Positions 17,529-26,949 of a DNA stretch of 64,000 bases are shown here, piece after piece; the first letter of the stretch is position 1; every line of letters begins with the position of its first letter. A program made the translations under genes and the position numbers. The notes beneath the pieces are model-generated. The model had not been told where the DNA came from, did no database searches, and saw only the letters and a program-made list of their open reading frames with translations. Source of the stretch: an uncultured Oscillospiraceae bacterium (lineage in GTDB: Bacteria; Bacillota; Clostridia; Oscillospirales; Oscillospiraceae); contig CALXDM010000006.1 of the NCBI GenBank assembly GCA_944387065.1, positions 20,888 through 84,887 on the forward strand. Reading direction: 5' to 3'.

Positions 17529-19376
17529 TTACTGTATGGCCTGTAACGATTCCTCGATCCGCTCCAGAAGATCCTGGGCCGTCAGAGCGCCCTCCACGGT
17601 GAGCCGGCGCAGCTGGTAGAGGGACTGCTCCGCTCCCTTCAGCAGCTGGTTGGCCCCGCTCTGGGTGGTGACGCTCACCTGCACACCCAGCCCCTGCAGC
17701 ACCACCTCGGACAGAGGGGAGCACAGCCCGTTGGGATAGGTGTACACCGGGCAGGTCTCGCCCACCACCTCCTCCAGCTGCTGCTGGGCCTGGAGATAAT
17801 CCTGGGTGAGGGCGGCGACGTACGCCCGCTCGCTCTCCCCCTCCAGCTGGAGCACCCCCTGCCGGCAGCCCTCCCCATCCAGGGCGGCCACCTGGTGCAT
17901 GTCATAGCTGTGGGTGGTCAGGGTTAGCACCCCCCGCTGCACCCAGGGCAGGGCCTCCTCCAGAGAGAAGTGGGGGGTGATGGGCTGGCCGGTGTCCTTG
18001 TAGGTGGATTTCCCCACGGACACGCCGATAACGGCGATGTTGGCCGTAAAACCGTACTGCTCCAGCAGAGGGGCGGCCAGCTCCAGGTTGTTCCGGTAGC
18101 CGTCGTCAATGGTGATCACCACCGGCTTGTCCGGCAGATCAGTCCCCTGGGTGACAAAGTCGATGAGCTGCTGATAGCTCACGCTGGTATACCCCGCGTC
18201 CCGCAGGGCCTGGAGCTGGGCGGCAAAGTCAGAGGCGAGCACCGTGGTTCCGCTGACCTCATCCGCCCGGTCTGTGAAGGAGTGGTACATTAGAATGGGC
18301 ACTTCGGCGGTGAGTTCCTCCCCGCCCTCCCCCTGGGCATAAGCGGCCTGGATCACCTCCGCCACGTTCTCCGCCGTGGTCAGCGCGCCAAAGCCCTCGG
18401 GCACATAGACCGACGCATCGTCAAACAGGGTGGCCAGCACCATCGCCCCGGCGTTATTGCGAAAATGCTGCACGTCGTAGAAGTAACGCAGGTCCCCATT
18501 GATGCTGTTGTTGCCCCAAAAGGCGTAGAAGTCGTCGATCTGAGCCGCCCGGGTCCAGAACTCCTCCACCCCCTCCCGGGGGTAGGCGGAAAACTCCGCC
18601 TGGGACACGGGCACGCCCACCATGGTGAATCCGATCCCGTTTTGGTCGCACAAATCCTTGATCTGCTGGATGGCGGCGATGGCCTCGTCGATGTAGTCCA
18701 TGGACGCGGGGGCCAGGGTGGTGGCCATCCCCTCGTAGGCCAGGTAGCTGGCCATGTCTTGAATGGGGGAGGAGTCCCGCAAGGTCTTGTCGTAAACCCC
18801 CGTCTCGGGCACATAGACCGTGGAGTCGTCGGGCAGGTAACCTGCGGCCAGTCGGCTGACCAGCTTGTCCCAGGCATAGCCCAGGTTGGCAAAGAGGTAG
18901 CGGCCGTAAAACAGCAGGCCGCTCTCCCCGCACACCTTGCCGTGCATCGCCTGGCGCAGGTCGGACTGGCTGCCCTGGTCATAGAGGCTGGCGCTCTCTG
19001 GGTCGATGGTCAGCAGGATGTGCTCCACCTGGTAGTGCTCCACCAGGTAGGCGGCCAGCTGCGCCTCGTCCAGCAGGTCCCCGCCGTACCAGGTCATGTT
19101 GTAATAACGGTCCCCGGTGTAGGCGTTGAGCGCCTCCACACTGAGGGAGGAGGCCTTGGAGCTGCCGATGACATAGGCGTTGTAGTCCTGGTAGTGCTGG
19201 TCCAGATAGGCGATCTTGGCCACCCTGGGGTTCTGGGTCATGTCGTAGGCATACCATTGGAAAAACCGGTCGCCAAACACCCCGAAGGGGTCTACGATCA
19301 CATTGCAGGCCGCCAGCAAAACCACCCCGCCCAGCAGCGCGGCCAGGAATCCCAAAAGCCACTTTTTGACCGACAT
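17529..19376 (-). CDS. SGNH (DltD-like) and polysaccharide deacetylase fusion protein
   Basis: A 615-residue exported, membrane-anchored protein with one N-terminal helix (6-24). Residues 60-325 look like an SGNH/DltD-like esterase or acyltransferase: YVIGSSKASS at 68-77 with the candidate nucleophile, and YDVQHF at 300-305 with candidate Asp and His. Residues 358-610 are a family 4 carbohydrate esterase/deacetylase: ITIDDGY at 421-427 and THSYDMH at 488-494, the latter like the SHTYDLH of PgaB/IcaB deacetylases. It probably acts outside the membrane. It lies between the MBOAT and the ACP gene, the position a DltD-like partner would take. The two-domain combination is unusual to my knowledge. 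Confidence 0.85.
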   Translation of the reverse strand: MSVKKWLLGFLAALLGGVVLLAACNVIVDPFGVFGDRFFQWYAYDMTQNPRVAKIAYLDQHYQDYNAYVIGSSKASSLSVEALNAYTGDRYYNMTWYGGDLLDEAQLAAYLVEHYQVEHILLTIDPESASLYDQGSQSDLRQAMHGKVCGESGLLFYGRYLFANLGYAWDKLVSRLAAGYLPDDSTVYVPETGVYDKTLRDSSPIQDMASYLAYEGMATTLAPASMDYIDEAIAAIQQIKDLCDQNGIGFTMVGVPVSQAEFSAYPREGVEEFWTRAAQIDDFYAFWGNNSINGDLRYFYDVQHFRNNAGAMVLATLFDDASVYVPEGFGALTTAENVAEVIQAAYAQGEGGEELTAEVPILMYHSFTDRADEVSGTTVLASDFAAQLQALRDAGYTSVSYQQLIDFVTQGTDLPDKPVVITIDDGYRNNLELAAPLLEQYGFTANIAVIGVSVGKSTYKDTGQPITPHFSLEEALPWVQRGVLTLTTHSYDMHQVAALDGEGCRQGVLQLEGESERAYVAALTQDYLQAQQQLEEVVGETCPVYTYPNGLCSPLSEVVLQGLGVQVSVTTQSGANQLLKGAEQSLYQLRRLTVEGALTAQDLLERIEESLQAIQ

Positions 19377-19401
19377 AGCAAGCTCCTTTTGCGCCAGAGG
19401 C

Positions 19402-20823
19402 TTAGAAATTAAAGTAGAGGAAGGTGGACACCTGGCTCATGTTCAGCAGGGAGGCGGCCAGCACCAGGCCGCTCCACACCCCGTCCCGCAGGGAGAAGGT
19501 CTTTTTCTCCATGATCCCGTTGGAGTTGGGCAGGCAGAAGGTGATGATGGCCGAAGCGGCCAAGATCAGGCACAGCAGAAGGTGCTCCCCCACAAAGCCC
19601 GCCGCGCTGGCCAGCAGGCCGGCGGGGTCGGACCAGGCCGAGAGGGAGAACATCCTCCGATACACCTGGGCTGCCTGGCCCAGATCGGTGCAGTCAAACA
19701 GCACCCGGATGAGCACCGAACAGAAGAAGGTCATGGCCACGGCCAGGGCGGCGGGCAGCGGCTTGCGCATCTTCAGCGCCCGCAGGTTGGCCAGGCAGAC
19801 CAGCACACCGTTGACCAGCCCCCAGGCCACAAAGTGCCAGCCCGCCCCGTGCCAGATGCCGGAGGCGGCAAAGGTGAGCAGAACCGCCAGGATCATCTTT
19901 CCCGTCCGGTCCCCAAAGTGGAAGACGTTGTGAAAGACATACTCGTTGAAAAACCGGGATACGGTGATGTTCCACCGCCGCCAGAAGGTGGCAAAGTCCC
20001 GGGCTTTGTAAGGGGAGTCAAAGTTGATGGGCAGGTGCACGCCGAAGAAGCAGCCCAGCCCCCTGGCCATGTCGATGTACCCGGAGAAATCGAAGTAGTA
20101 GGCAAAGGTATAGCACAGCACCCCTACCCAGGCCTCCACCGTGGTGGCCTGGGCCACTTGGCCGCCGTAAAAGGCGATGGCAAAATCAATCATGGGGTTG
20201 GCCAGCAGGATCTTCTTCCCGCAGCCCACGCAAAAGAGCATCACGCCCCGGCAGACGTCCTGGCCGGAAAACTCCAGCAGCTTCCGATCCTGGATCTGAG
20301 GTACAATCTCGTCCTCCTTGACCACAGGACCCACGATCAGCTGGGGGAAGAAGGTGATGAACAGGGTGTAGTCCAGAAAGGAGAGATAGCCGCACTCCCC
20401 CCGGTAGAAGGAGACGGTGTACATGAGGATCTGGAAGGTGAAAAAGGAGATGCCAATGGGCAGGATGGTGGACAGCAGGGCAAAGTCCGTGCCCAGTACC
20501 AGGTTGAGGTTCTCCAGGAAGAAGTTGGCGTACTTATAATACCCCAGCAGGCCCAGGTTGAGCAGCACCGCCGCGGCCAGCAGCAGCCGCCGGACCGCAG
20601 TGCGCTCCACCCGGTGCAGGAGGGTGACCAGCAGGTAGTTGGCCAGGATGATCCCCAGAAACCCCAGCACAAACTCGGGCTGGCCCAGCCCGTAAAAGAC
20701 CAGGGAGGCCAGCACCAGCCAGCCCTTCATCCCGGCCACGTTCCCCCAATGGCGCAGCAGGTGATAGCCCAGCAGCACCACGGGCAGGAACAGGAAGATA
20801 AATTGGTAGGAGGAGAAGATCAT
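19402..20823 (-). CDS. MBOAT family O-acyltransferase (AlgI/DltB-like)
   Basis: A 473-residue polytopic membrane protein that would carry an acyl group across the membrane for O-acylation of a surface polymer. Family landmarks are YYFDFSGYIDMARGLG at 242-257, FWRRWNITVSRFF at 280-292, and GIWHGAGWHFVAWG at 322-335 with the catalytic-type His. It is the first gene of the minus-strand cluster. In DltB and AlgI systems the acyl group comes from a carrier protein or another donor and a secreted SGNH partner finishes transfer. Both kinds of gene follow here. No strong ribosome site is visible before the ATG at 20823. Confidence 0.93.
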   Translation of the reverse strand: MIFSSYQFIFLFLPVVLLGYHLLRHWGNVAGMKGWLVLASLVFYGLGQPEFVLGFLGIILANYLLVTLLHRVERTAVRRLLLAAAVLLNLGLLGYYKYANFFLENLNLVLGTDFALLSTILPIGISFFTFQILMYTVSFYRGECGYLSFLDYTLFITFFPQLIVGPVVKEDEIVPQIQDRKLLEFSGQDVCRGVMLFCVGCGKKILLANPMIDFAIAFYGGQVAQATTVEAWVGVLCYTFAYYFDFSGYIDMARGLGCFFGVHLPINFDSPYKARDFATFWRRWNITVSRFFNEYVFHNVFHFGDRTGKMILAVLLTFAASGIWHGAGWHFVAWGLVNGVLVCLANLRALKMRKPLPAALAVAMTFFCSVLIRVLFDCTDLGQAAQVYRRMFSLSAWSDPAGLLASAAGFVGEHLLLCLILAASAIITFCLPNSNGIMEKKTFSLRDGVWSGLVLAASLLNMSQVSTFLYFNF

Positions 20824-20845
20824 AGGCGCGCGTCCGTTCTTTCCG

Positions 20846-20874
20846 TTTACAGGTTGAGGATTTCTTGCTATGAT
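20846..20874 (+). promoter_or_regulatory. Sigma-A promoter of the phosphopantetheinyl transferase gene
   Basis: TTTACA (20846-20851), 17 bp spacer, TATGAT (20869-20874), in the 104 bp divergent region to the MBOAT gene. Confidence 0.72.
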
Positions 20875-20927
20875 GGTGGGACAAGGCGGCGAGACAGGGG
20901 TGTCCCGCCGGCAAAGGAGGGTTGTCC

Positions 20928-21506
20928 ATGCGCGTTTACTGGTGCGACCTGGCCCCGCTGCTGGCCCAGCCGGAGCGGTTGCTGGGCTGGTGCGGCGGCC
21001 AGGGCCTGTCCCTGGCCCCCTACCTGCGCCTGGACGACGCGGCCCGCCATCTGGCTGGGGCGCGGCTGCGCCGCCTGGCCGGGGCGGACGGCGTCCCGCC
21101 GGCCCGCCTCAGCATTAGCCACTCAGGCACCCTGGTGGTGTGCGCCCGGGGCGCCGGCCCGCTGGGCATTGACACCGAGCAGGTGTGCCCGTCCGCCGGG
21201 CCCCTGCCCCTGTCCTTCCTCACCCACCAGGAGCGCCTCTGGCTGGACGGGCAGGCCCAGCCCAGCCTGGCCTTCCTGCGCCTGTGGACCCGGAAGGAGT
21301 GCCTGCTCAAGGCCGAGGGGGGCAGCCTGGCCGACCTGGCCAGCCTGCCCTGCCTGGTGGAGGGGGGCCTTCTGCTCCCCCGGGCCGGCGGGCTGCGCTT
21401 TCGGGAGCTTTCCATCTTACCCGGGTATGTCACCAGCCTGTGCGCCCGAAAGGTTGCTCCGGTAGCGCTGCGCCCCCTGTCCCTGGACCAGGTATTCCCG
21501 CTCTGA
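20928..21506 (+). CDS. 4'-phosphopantetheinyl transferase (Sfp type)
   Basis: A 192-residue enzyme that moves phosphopantetheine from coenzyme A onto a carrier-protein serine. The diagnostic motifs are GIDTE at 80-84 and WTRKECLLKAEG at 120-131, with an N-terminal SISHSG at 62-67. The ATG at 20928 follows AAAGGAGG by 7 bases. It is divergent from the MBOAT-ACP-FkbH cluster, and the ACP of that cluster is the only carrier gene in the window. A dedicated role in activating that ACP is the natural reading. It is somewhat shorter than Sfp (about 225 residues). A strong terminator follows. Confidence 0.9.
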   Translation: MRVYWCDLAPLLAQPERLLGWCGGQGLSLAPYLRLDDAARHLAGARLRRLAGADGVPPARLSISHSGTLVVCARGAGPLGIDTEQVCPSAGPLPLSFLTHQERLWLDGQAQPSLAFLRLWTRKECLLKAEGGSLADLASLPCLVEGGLLLPRAGGLRFRELSILPGYVTSLCARKVAPVALRPLSLDQVFPL

Positions 21507-21589
21507 CGGGAAAAAGCCTTTCCTATGTTATCACATCGGCCCCTGGTCTGCAAGCAGAGAATTCCATTCGCCCCGAGGCGGGAGACGGC

Positions 21590-21623
21590 AAAGTCCGCCC
21601 CAAAGGTTTGGGGCGGACTTTGG
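21590..21623. terminator. Bidirectional terminator between the PPTase gene and the V-ATPase operon
   Basis: Near-perfect 34-base inverted repeat: CAAAGTCCGCC and GGCGGACTTTG arms with a CCAAA/TTTGG inner stem. It serves the plus-strand PPTase gene and the minus-strand ATPase operon, whose last stop is 2 bases away. Confidence 0.78.
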
Positions 21624-21624
21624 C

Positions 21625-22245
21625 TTATTTCGGGCGGCGGTGGGCATTGTGCCGCTTGATGACTTTCAGGCGGACAAACTCCTCCCGCTCCTTCTCCTCC
21701 AGCGCCTCGGTGATGGAGCGGATGGTGTCCTCCAGGCCGGGGATCACCACGTTTTTTAGCGCGTTTGCCCGCTTCTGGGCCTTCTTGATGGCCTCCGCCA
21801 GGCGATAGATGGAGGTCTCGATCTCCGCCATCCTGCGCACCAGCACCTTCACCTTGGCAAACTCGATGTAGGCCCGGTCAAAGGCGGCATTGGTGTAGGC
21901 AAACCCATAGGTGGGCTTTGGGGGAGGGGGATCCCCGGGGATGTGGGGCAGCTCCACCCCCATCACAGAGCGCCAGCGGATGTCCAGGCTGTTGTCAGGG
22001 GCCACCCCCTCGGCGATGCGACCGCACAGCCCCAGCTCCATGTTGGCCCGGGCCAGAGCGGCGTAAGCGGCGTGGAACACCTGGTCAATCTCCCCCTGTA
22101 CGGCGGAGGCGTCCTCCAGCAAGGTCATCATCTCCCGCACCAAGATGTTCCGCTTCCGGTCCATCAGCTCGTAGCCCGCCCGGGCCAGCGCCCTGGAGCG
22201 CTGGGCTGCCATCAGGTTGCCCTTTGTGGGGGTTGCCGCGGCCAT
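21625..22245 (-). CDS. ntpD: V-type ATPase subunit D
   Basis: A 206-residue central-shaft subunit of the V1 sector. It opens with the family hallmark TPTKGNLMAAQRSRALARAGYELMDRKRNIL and ends in a long helix rich in Lys/Arg (NVVIPGLEDTIRSITEALEEKEREEF). Last gene of the nine-gene operon G-C-I-K-F-E-A-B-D. The start at 22245 has GGAGG upstream. It couples rotor movement to ATP hydrolysis or synthesis in the A3B3 head. Confidence 0.95.
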   Translation of the reverse strand: MAAATPTKGNLMAAQRSRALARAGYELMDRKRNILVREMMTLLEDASAVQGEIDQVFHAAYAALARANMELGLCGRIAEGVAPDNSLDIRWRSVMGVELPHIPGDPPPPKPTYGFAYTNAAFDRAYIEFAKVKVLVRRMAEIETSIYRLAEAIKKAQKRANALKNVVIPGLEDTIRSITEALEEKEREEFVRLKVIKRHNAHRRPK

Positions 22246-22333
22246 AGGGCCACCTCCTTTCCTTTCTCGGGCGAGGGTGCATCCCGCCCTGCTGGAAATG
22301 CCACTCTATCGGGCATGAACGCCCAGGGGATTG

Positions 22334-23743
22334 TCACACCCCCGGCCCCTCGGCGGCCAGAGCCTCAAAGGCGCCCTCCCGGTAGTGAGCCTCCAGCTCC
22401 TGGTCGGACACCCGATCCAGCTCCCCCCGGGGCAGGATGGACAGCAGGGTCCAGCCCAGATCCAAGGTCTGCTCCAGGCTCCGGTCCTCCTGCTGGCCCT
22501 GGCGAACGAAGTACTGCTCAAAGGCCCGGCCAAACGTCAGGTACCGCTTGTCCAGGGGGGAGAGCTCCTCCTCCCCGATGACCGAGGCCAGGCTGCGGGC
22601 GTCCTGCACCTTGGAGTAGGAGGCAAACAGCTGGTTGGACACGGCGGGGTGGTCCTCCCGAGTGAACCCCTCCCCGATGCCGTCCTTCATCAGGCGGGAC
22701 AGGGAGGACAGGATGTTGACTGGGGGATATACCCCAGACTGATCCATGCCCCGGTCCAGCACGATCTGCCCCTCGGTGATATAGCCGGTCAGGTCGGGGA
22801 TGGGGTGGGTGATGTCGTCATTGGGCATGGTCAGGATGGGCACCTGGGTGACCGAGCCCGGCCGGCCGGCGATCATACCCGCCCGCTCGTACAGGGAAGC
22901 CAGGTCGGAATACAGGTAGGCGGGGAACCCCTTCCGGGACGGGATCTCCCCCTTGGAGGAGGAGAACTCCCGCACCGCCTCGCAGTACGAGGTCATGTCC
23001 GTCATCACCACCAGCACATGATAGCCATGGGTGAAGGCCAGGTATTCCGCCGCGGTCAGGGCGCAGCGAGGGGTCAGGATGCGCTCCAGGATGGGGTCGG
23101 AGGCCAGGTTCAGGAACATGACCACCCGCTGCAACGCCCCTGCTTCCTCAAAGTTGCGGCGGAAGAACTCGGCCACGTCATGCTTCACCCCCATGGCGGC
23201 AAAGACGATGGCGAACTCCCCGTCGTCACCGGCCACCCGGGCCTGACGCACCATCTGGGCAGCCAGCTCGTTGTGGGCCATACCCGCCCCCGAGAAGATG
23301 GGCAGCTTCTGCCCCCGGATCAGGGTGGCGCAGCCGTCGATGGCGGAAACGCCGGTGTAGATGCAGCTTCTGGGATACTGGCGGCTGACCGGGTTGATGG
23401 CCGAACCGTTGATGTCCCGCCGCTCGTCAGGGTAGAGCTCCCCCAGCCCGTCGATGGGGCGGCCTGCCCCGTCAAACACCCGGCCCAGCATCTCCTTGGA
23501 CAGGGGGATGTCCATGGGCCGGCCGGTGAAGTGGGTGCGGGTGTTCTCCAGCGAGACCCCCCGTGTGCCCTCAAAGACCTGGAGCACCGCCCGGTCCCCC
23601 TCCAGGAGGATCACCCGGCCATAGCGGCGCGTGCCGTTGTACATGGTCAGCTCGGCCAGCTCGTCATACCCCACGCCGGACACCCCCTCCAGCACCACCA
23701 GGGAGCCGTTCAGACCGGACAGGCCGGTATATTCCAATCTCAT
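22334..23743 (-). CDS. ntpB: V-type ATPase subunit B
   Basis: A 469-residue non-catalytic nucleotide-site subunit of the V1 head. Residues 1-70 form the beta-barrel ([19 protein letters not shown]) and the middle holds the P-loop-like region in a degenerate form, as usual for B ([22 protein letters not shown]). An arginine-finger region follows near [26 protein letters not shown]. Length is typical. It ends 88 bp before subunit D and begins 9 bases after subunit A. Confidence 0.96.
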   Translation of the reverse strand: MRLEYTGLSGLNGSLVVLEGVSGVGYDELAELTMYNGTRRYGRVILLEGDRAVLQVFEGTRGVSLENTRTHFTGRPMDIPLSKEMLGRVFDGAGRPIDGLGELYPDERRDINGSAINPVSRQYPRSCIYTGVSAIDGCATLIRGQKLPIFSGAGMAHNELAAQMVRQARVAGDDGEFAIVFAAMGVKHDVAEFFRRNFEEAGALQRVVMFLNLASDPILERILTPRCALTAAEYLAFTHGYHVLVVMTDMTSYCEAVREFSSSKGEIPSRKGFPAYLYSDLASLYERAGMIAGRPGSVTQVPILTMPNDDITHPIPDLTGYITEGQIVLDRGMDQSGVYPPVNILSSLSRLMKDGIGEGFTREDHPAVSNQLFASYSKVQDARSLASVIGEEELSPLDKRYLTFGRAFEQYFVRQGQQEDRSLEQTLDLGWTLLSILPRGELDRVSDQELEAHYREGAFEALAAEGPGV

Positions 23744-23752
23744 GCCATCACC

Positions 23753-25516
23753 TCAGCTGTTGGCGGCGTTGACCTTGGCCAGGGCCGCGTCGATCTCCCG
23801 CTCATACCGGTCAAAGCCGGACAGGTCGTCGTTGGGCAGCTCGTACTTCATCCTCACCAGCTGGTCGAACACGCCGGTGGCGGTGAACTGGGACAGGGGC
23901 ACCGCCTGGTCCACCGCCGCCTTCACCCCATCGTACAGCCGCAGGATGACCTGCATCATCCGCAGCTGCTTGGACAGGGGGACATAGGTGTCCACCGGAT
24001 GGTAGGCGTTCTGCTGCAGAAAGCCCAGGCGGATCACCCGGGCGATCTCCATGGTGAGCTTCTGGTCCTCGGGCAGGATGTCCGCGCCGATGAGCTTGAC
24101 GATCTCCATCAGCTGGCTCTCCTCCCGCAGCAGGTTGGCGATGCGCTGGCGGCACTTGTCAAACTCGGGGGAGATGTGCTCCCGGTACCAGCCCCTCAGC
24201 TCCCCGGCATACTCCGAATAGGAATTCATCCAATGGATGGAGGGGAAGTGGCGGGCATAGGCCAGGGTCCGGTCCAGGGCCCAGAAACAGCGGATGAACC
24301 GCTTGGTGTTCTGGGTGACCGGCTCGGAGAAATCGCCCCCCTGGGGGGAGACCGCCCCGATCACCGTGACCGACCCCTCCCGGCCCTCCAGGGTCTGGAC
24401 ATAGCCGGCCCGCTCGTAAAACTCAGCCAGGCGGGAGGCCAGGTAGGCGGGGAAGCCCTCCTCGGCGGGCATCTCCTCCAGCCGCCCGGAGATCTCCCGC
24501 AAAGCCTCGGCCCAACGGGAGGTGGAGTCGGCCATCAGGGCCACATGGTAGCCCATGTCCCGGTAGTACTCGGCGATGGTCATCCCCGTGTACACCGACG
24601 CCTCCCGGGCGGCCACCGGCATATTGGAGGTGTTGGCGATGAGCACCGTACGGTTCATCAGGGGCAGTCCGCTGCGGGGGTCCTTCAGTTCGGAAAACTC
24701 CTCCAGGGCCTGGGTCATCTCATTGCCCCGCTCGCCGCAGCCCAGGTAGACGATGATGTCCGCGTCCGACCACTTGGCCAGCTGGTGCTGGGTCATGGTT
24801 TTCCCCGCGCCAAAGGGGCCTGGGATGGCGGCCGCGCCCCCTTTGCCGATGGGGAAGAGGGTGTCAATGATCCGCTGCCCGGTGACCAGGGGCTGGGTGA
24901 TGGGCAGGCGGCGGCGGATGGGCCGAGCCCCCCGGATGGGGCACCGGGCGGCCAGCCCCAGCTGGGTCACGCCGCCCCGCTGGTCGGTGACCTCCACCAG
25001 CACATCCTCCACCGCATAGGCCCCCGGCGGCGCCACCTTGGTCACCGTGCCCTTCACCCCGGCGGGCACCAGGCAGCGGTGGACGATGGCGGCGGTCTCC
25101 TGGCACTGGGCGTACAGGTCGCCGGGGGCGACCTCGTCTCCCTGCTTCACCGCCAGGGTGGTCTCCCACCGGCGGGTCCCGTCCAGGGTGGGCAGGTTGA
25201 TCCCCCGGCCCAGGAATGGGCCGGAGGCACCCTCCAGCGCCCGCAGGGGGCGGCCGATGCCGTCGAAGATGTTGCCCAGCAGCCCCGGCCCCAGCAGCAG
25301 GGACATGGGCGCGCCCGTCCCTCGCACCGGCTGGCCAGGGGCCAGGCCGGCGGTGTCCTCGTAGACCTGCACCGTGGTCAGCCCGTCCTCCACGCCCACC
25401 ACCTCTCCGATGAGCGCCTCCGGCCCGACGTGCACCATGTCCATCATGGCCAGCCCCCGGCCGCCGCGCACCTTCACCACTGGGCCGTTGACGCTGTAAA
25501 TCTGATCCTCAGCCAT
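23753..25516 (-). CDS. ntpA: V-type ATPase catalytic subunit A
   Basis: A 587-residue catalytic subunit. The P-loop GPFGAGKT is at 233-240. The non-homologous insertion typical of A subunits lies at about 110-190 (RRWETTLAVKQGDEVAPGDLY), and the catalytic Glu region is IVYLGCGERGNEMTQAL. The start at 25516 (MAEDQIYSVNGPVVKV) is chosen over an in-frame codon at 25534 by homology. It hydrolyses or makes ATP together with subunit B. In an anaerobe the complex may run either way. Confidence 0.97.
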   Translation of the reverse strand: MAEDQIYSVNGPVVKVRGGRGLAMMDMVHVGPEALIGEVVGVEDGLTTVQVYEDTAGLAPGQPVRGTGAPMSLLLGPGLLGNIFDGIGRPLRALEGASGPFLGRGINLPTLDGTRRWETTLAVKQGDEVAPGDLYAQCQETAAIVHRCLVPAGVKGTVTKVAPPGAYAVEDVLVEVTDQRGGVTQLGLAARCPIRGARPIRRRLPITQPLVTGQRIIDTLFPIGKGGAAAIPGPFGAGKTMTQHQLAKWSDADIIVYLGCGERGNEMTQALEEFSELKDPRSGLPLMNRTVLIANTSNMPVAAREASVYTGMTIAEYYRDMGYHVALMADSTSRWAEALREISGRLEEMPAEEGFPAYLASRLAEFYERAGYVQTLEGREGSVTVIGAVSPQGGDFSEPVTQNTKRFIRCFWALDRTLAYARHFPSIHWMNSYSEYAGELRGWYREHISPEFDKCRQRIANLLREESQLMEIVKLIGADILPEDQKLTMEIARVIRLGFLQQNAYHPVDTYVPLSKQLRMMQVILRLYDGVKAAVDQAVPLSQFTATGVFDQLVRMKYELPNDDLSGFDRYEREIDAALAKVNAANS

Positions 25517-25530
25517 GGCCGGTCGCCCCC

Positions 25531-26142
25531 TCACAGTTCATCATCAGAAATGGACAGCCCAAAGGACTCGGCAAAGTGGCTGACCAGCTCCTCCAGCCGG
25601 TTGTCGAAGGAGCAGTCCACCCGCAGCCCCAGCTCCGGGCAGCGCAGGGCCAGCCCCCCCAGGGAAAAGGAGCCCTCCTGGCAGTCCACCTCCACCGGGG
25701 CGATGGACTGGGCCAACCGCTCCAGCAGGGGCAGGTCCTCCCGGCGCAGGCGCAGGGACACCCGCTTGGCCCCGGGCAGCTGCCGCATGGCGGCGGCCAA
25801 CAGCTCTTCCAGATGCTCGGGATATTCAGGGGAGGCCGTATACTGAGCGATGCGGGCGCGCACCTGGTCAAAGACCTCCTGGCTGATCTGCTTGCGGCGC
25901 AGGTAGATCTTCCGCTTGCCCTCCATCAGGTGCTGGGACACCTCCCGGCCCGCCTCCGCCCGGATCCGGGCCGCCTCCCGGTCATAGTAGCTCCGGGCGG
26001 CCTCTTGGGCCTCCTCCCAGACCTGCCCCAGGGTCTTGGCCCGAGTTTCCGCCATCTGCGCCCGCAGCGCGTCCCGCTGCCGGGCTGCGCTGCGGGTCAC
26101 TGCGTCGGTGAAGTGGAGCAGTTTCTCCATCTGTTGCTGCAT
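25531..26142 (-). CDS. ntpE: V-type ATPase subunit E
   Basis: A 203-residue peripheral-stalk subunit. The N-terminal 110 residues are a charged helix (QQQMEKLLHFTDAVTRSAARQ...) that pairs with subunit G/H. The C-terminal part is the globular head that binds A3B3. The ATG at 26142 is 8 bases from AAGGAGG; a TTG at 26148 is possible but worse placed. It lies between subunits F and A. Confidence 0.9.
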   Translation of the reverse strand: MQQQMEKLLHFTDAVTRSAARQRDALRAQMAETRAKTLGQVWEEAQEAARSYYDREAARIRAEAGREVSQHLMEGKRKIYLRRKQISQEVFDQVRARIAQYTASPEYPEHLEELLAAAMRQLPGAKRVSLRLRREDLPLLERLAQSIAPVEVDCQEGSFSLGGLALRCPELGLRVDCSFDNRLEELVSHFAESFGLSISDDEL

Positions 26143-26173
26143 CGACAAGACCTCCTTTTCCCCATCCCGGCCG

Positions 26174-26479
26174 TCACAGTTTCACCCCGATGGCCTCCCG
26201 GATGTATTTCGTGATGGAGTCCCGGGCCCGCACCCCCTGCCGGTCTGGGATCTCCACCACCAGCGGGGCGCCCCCCTCCATCTTCCGGGGGGCCAGCTGG
26301 TCGGCGCACTGCTCGGCCAGGCGCTCAGTGACCAGCAGGATCCCAATGGTGGGGTCAGCCAGGGCCTGGGCCAGGGCGGCCCGGGCCTGGTCAGGGCTAC
26401 GCACCACCACGCCCTCGATCCCCGCCAGGCGCAGCCCCACCTGGGTGTCGGTGTTATCCGAGATCACGAAGTAGCGCAT
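26174..26479 (-). CDS. ntpF: V-type ATPase subunit F
   Basis: A 101-residue central-rotor subunit. It starts MRYFVISDNTDTQVGLRLAGI, the usual opening, and has GILLVTERLAEQC near 47-59. It ends in a basic helix that inserts into the head. Only one base separates its start from the stop of subunit K, so translation is probably coupled. Confidence 0.93.
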   Translation of the reverse strand: MRYFVISDNTDTQVGLRLAGIEGVVVRSPDQARAALAQALADPTIGILLVTERLAEQCADQLAPRKMEGGAPLVVEIPDRQGVRARDSITKYIREAIGVKL

Positions 26480-26480
26480 T

Positions 26481-26930
<450 letters not shown>

Positions 26931-26949
26931 CTATAATGCCTCCACCCGC

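Noticed and set aside
22331..25846. 1171-codon plus-strand open frame antisense to V-ATPase A, B and E
   Set aside because: It is a shadow of highly conserved ATPase genes; no ribosome site and no recognisable motif.
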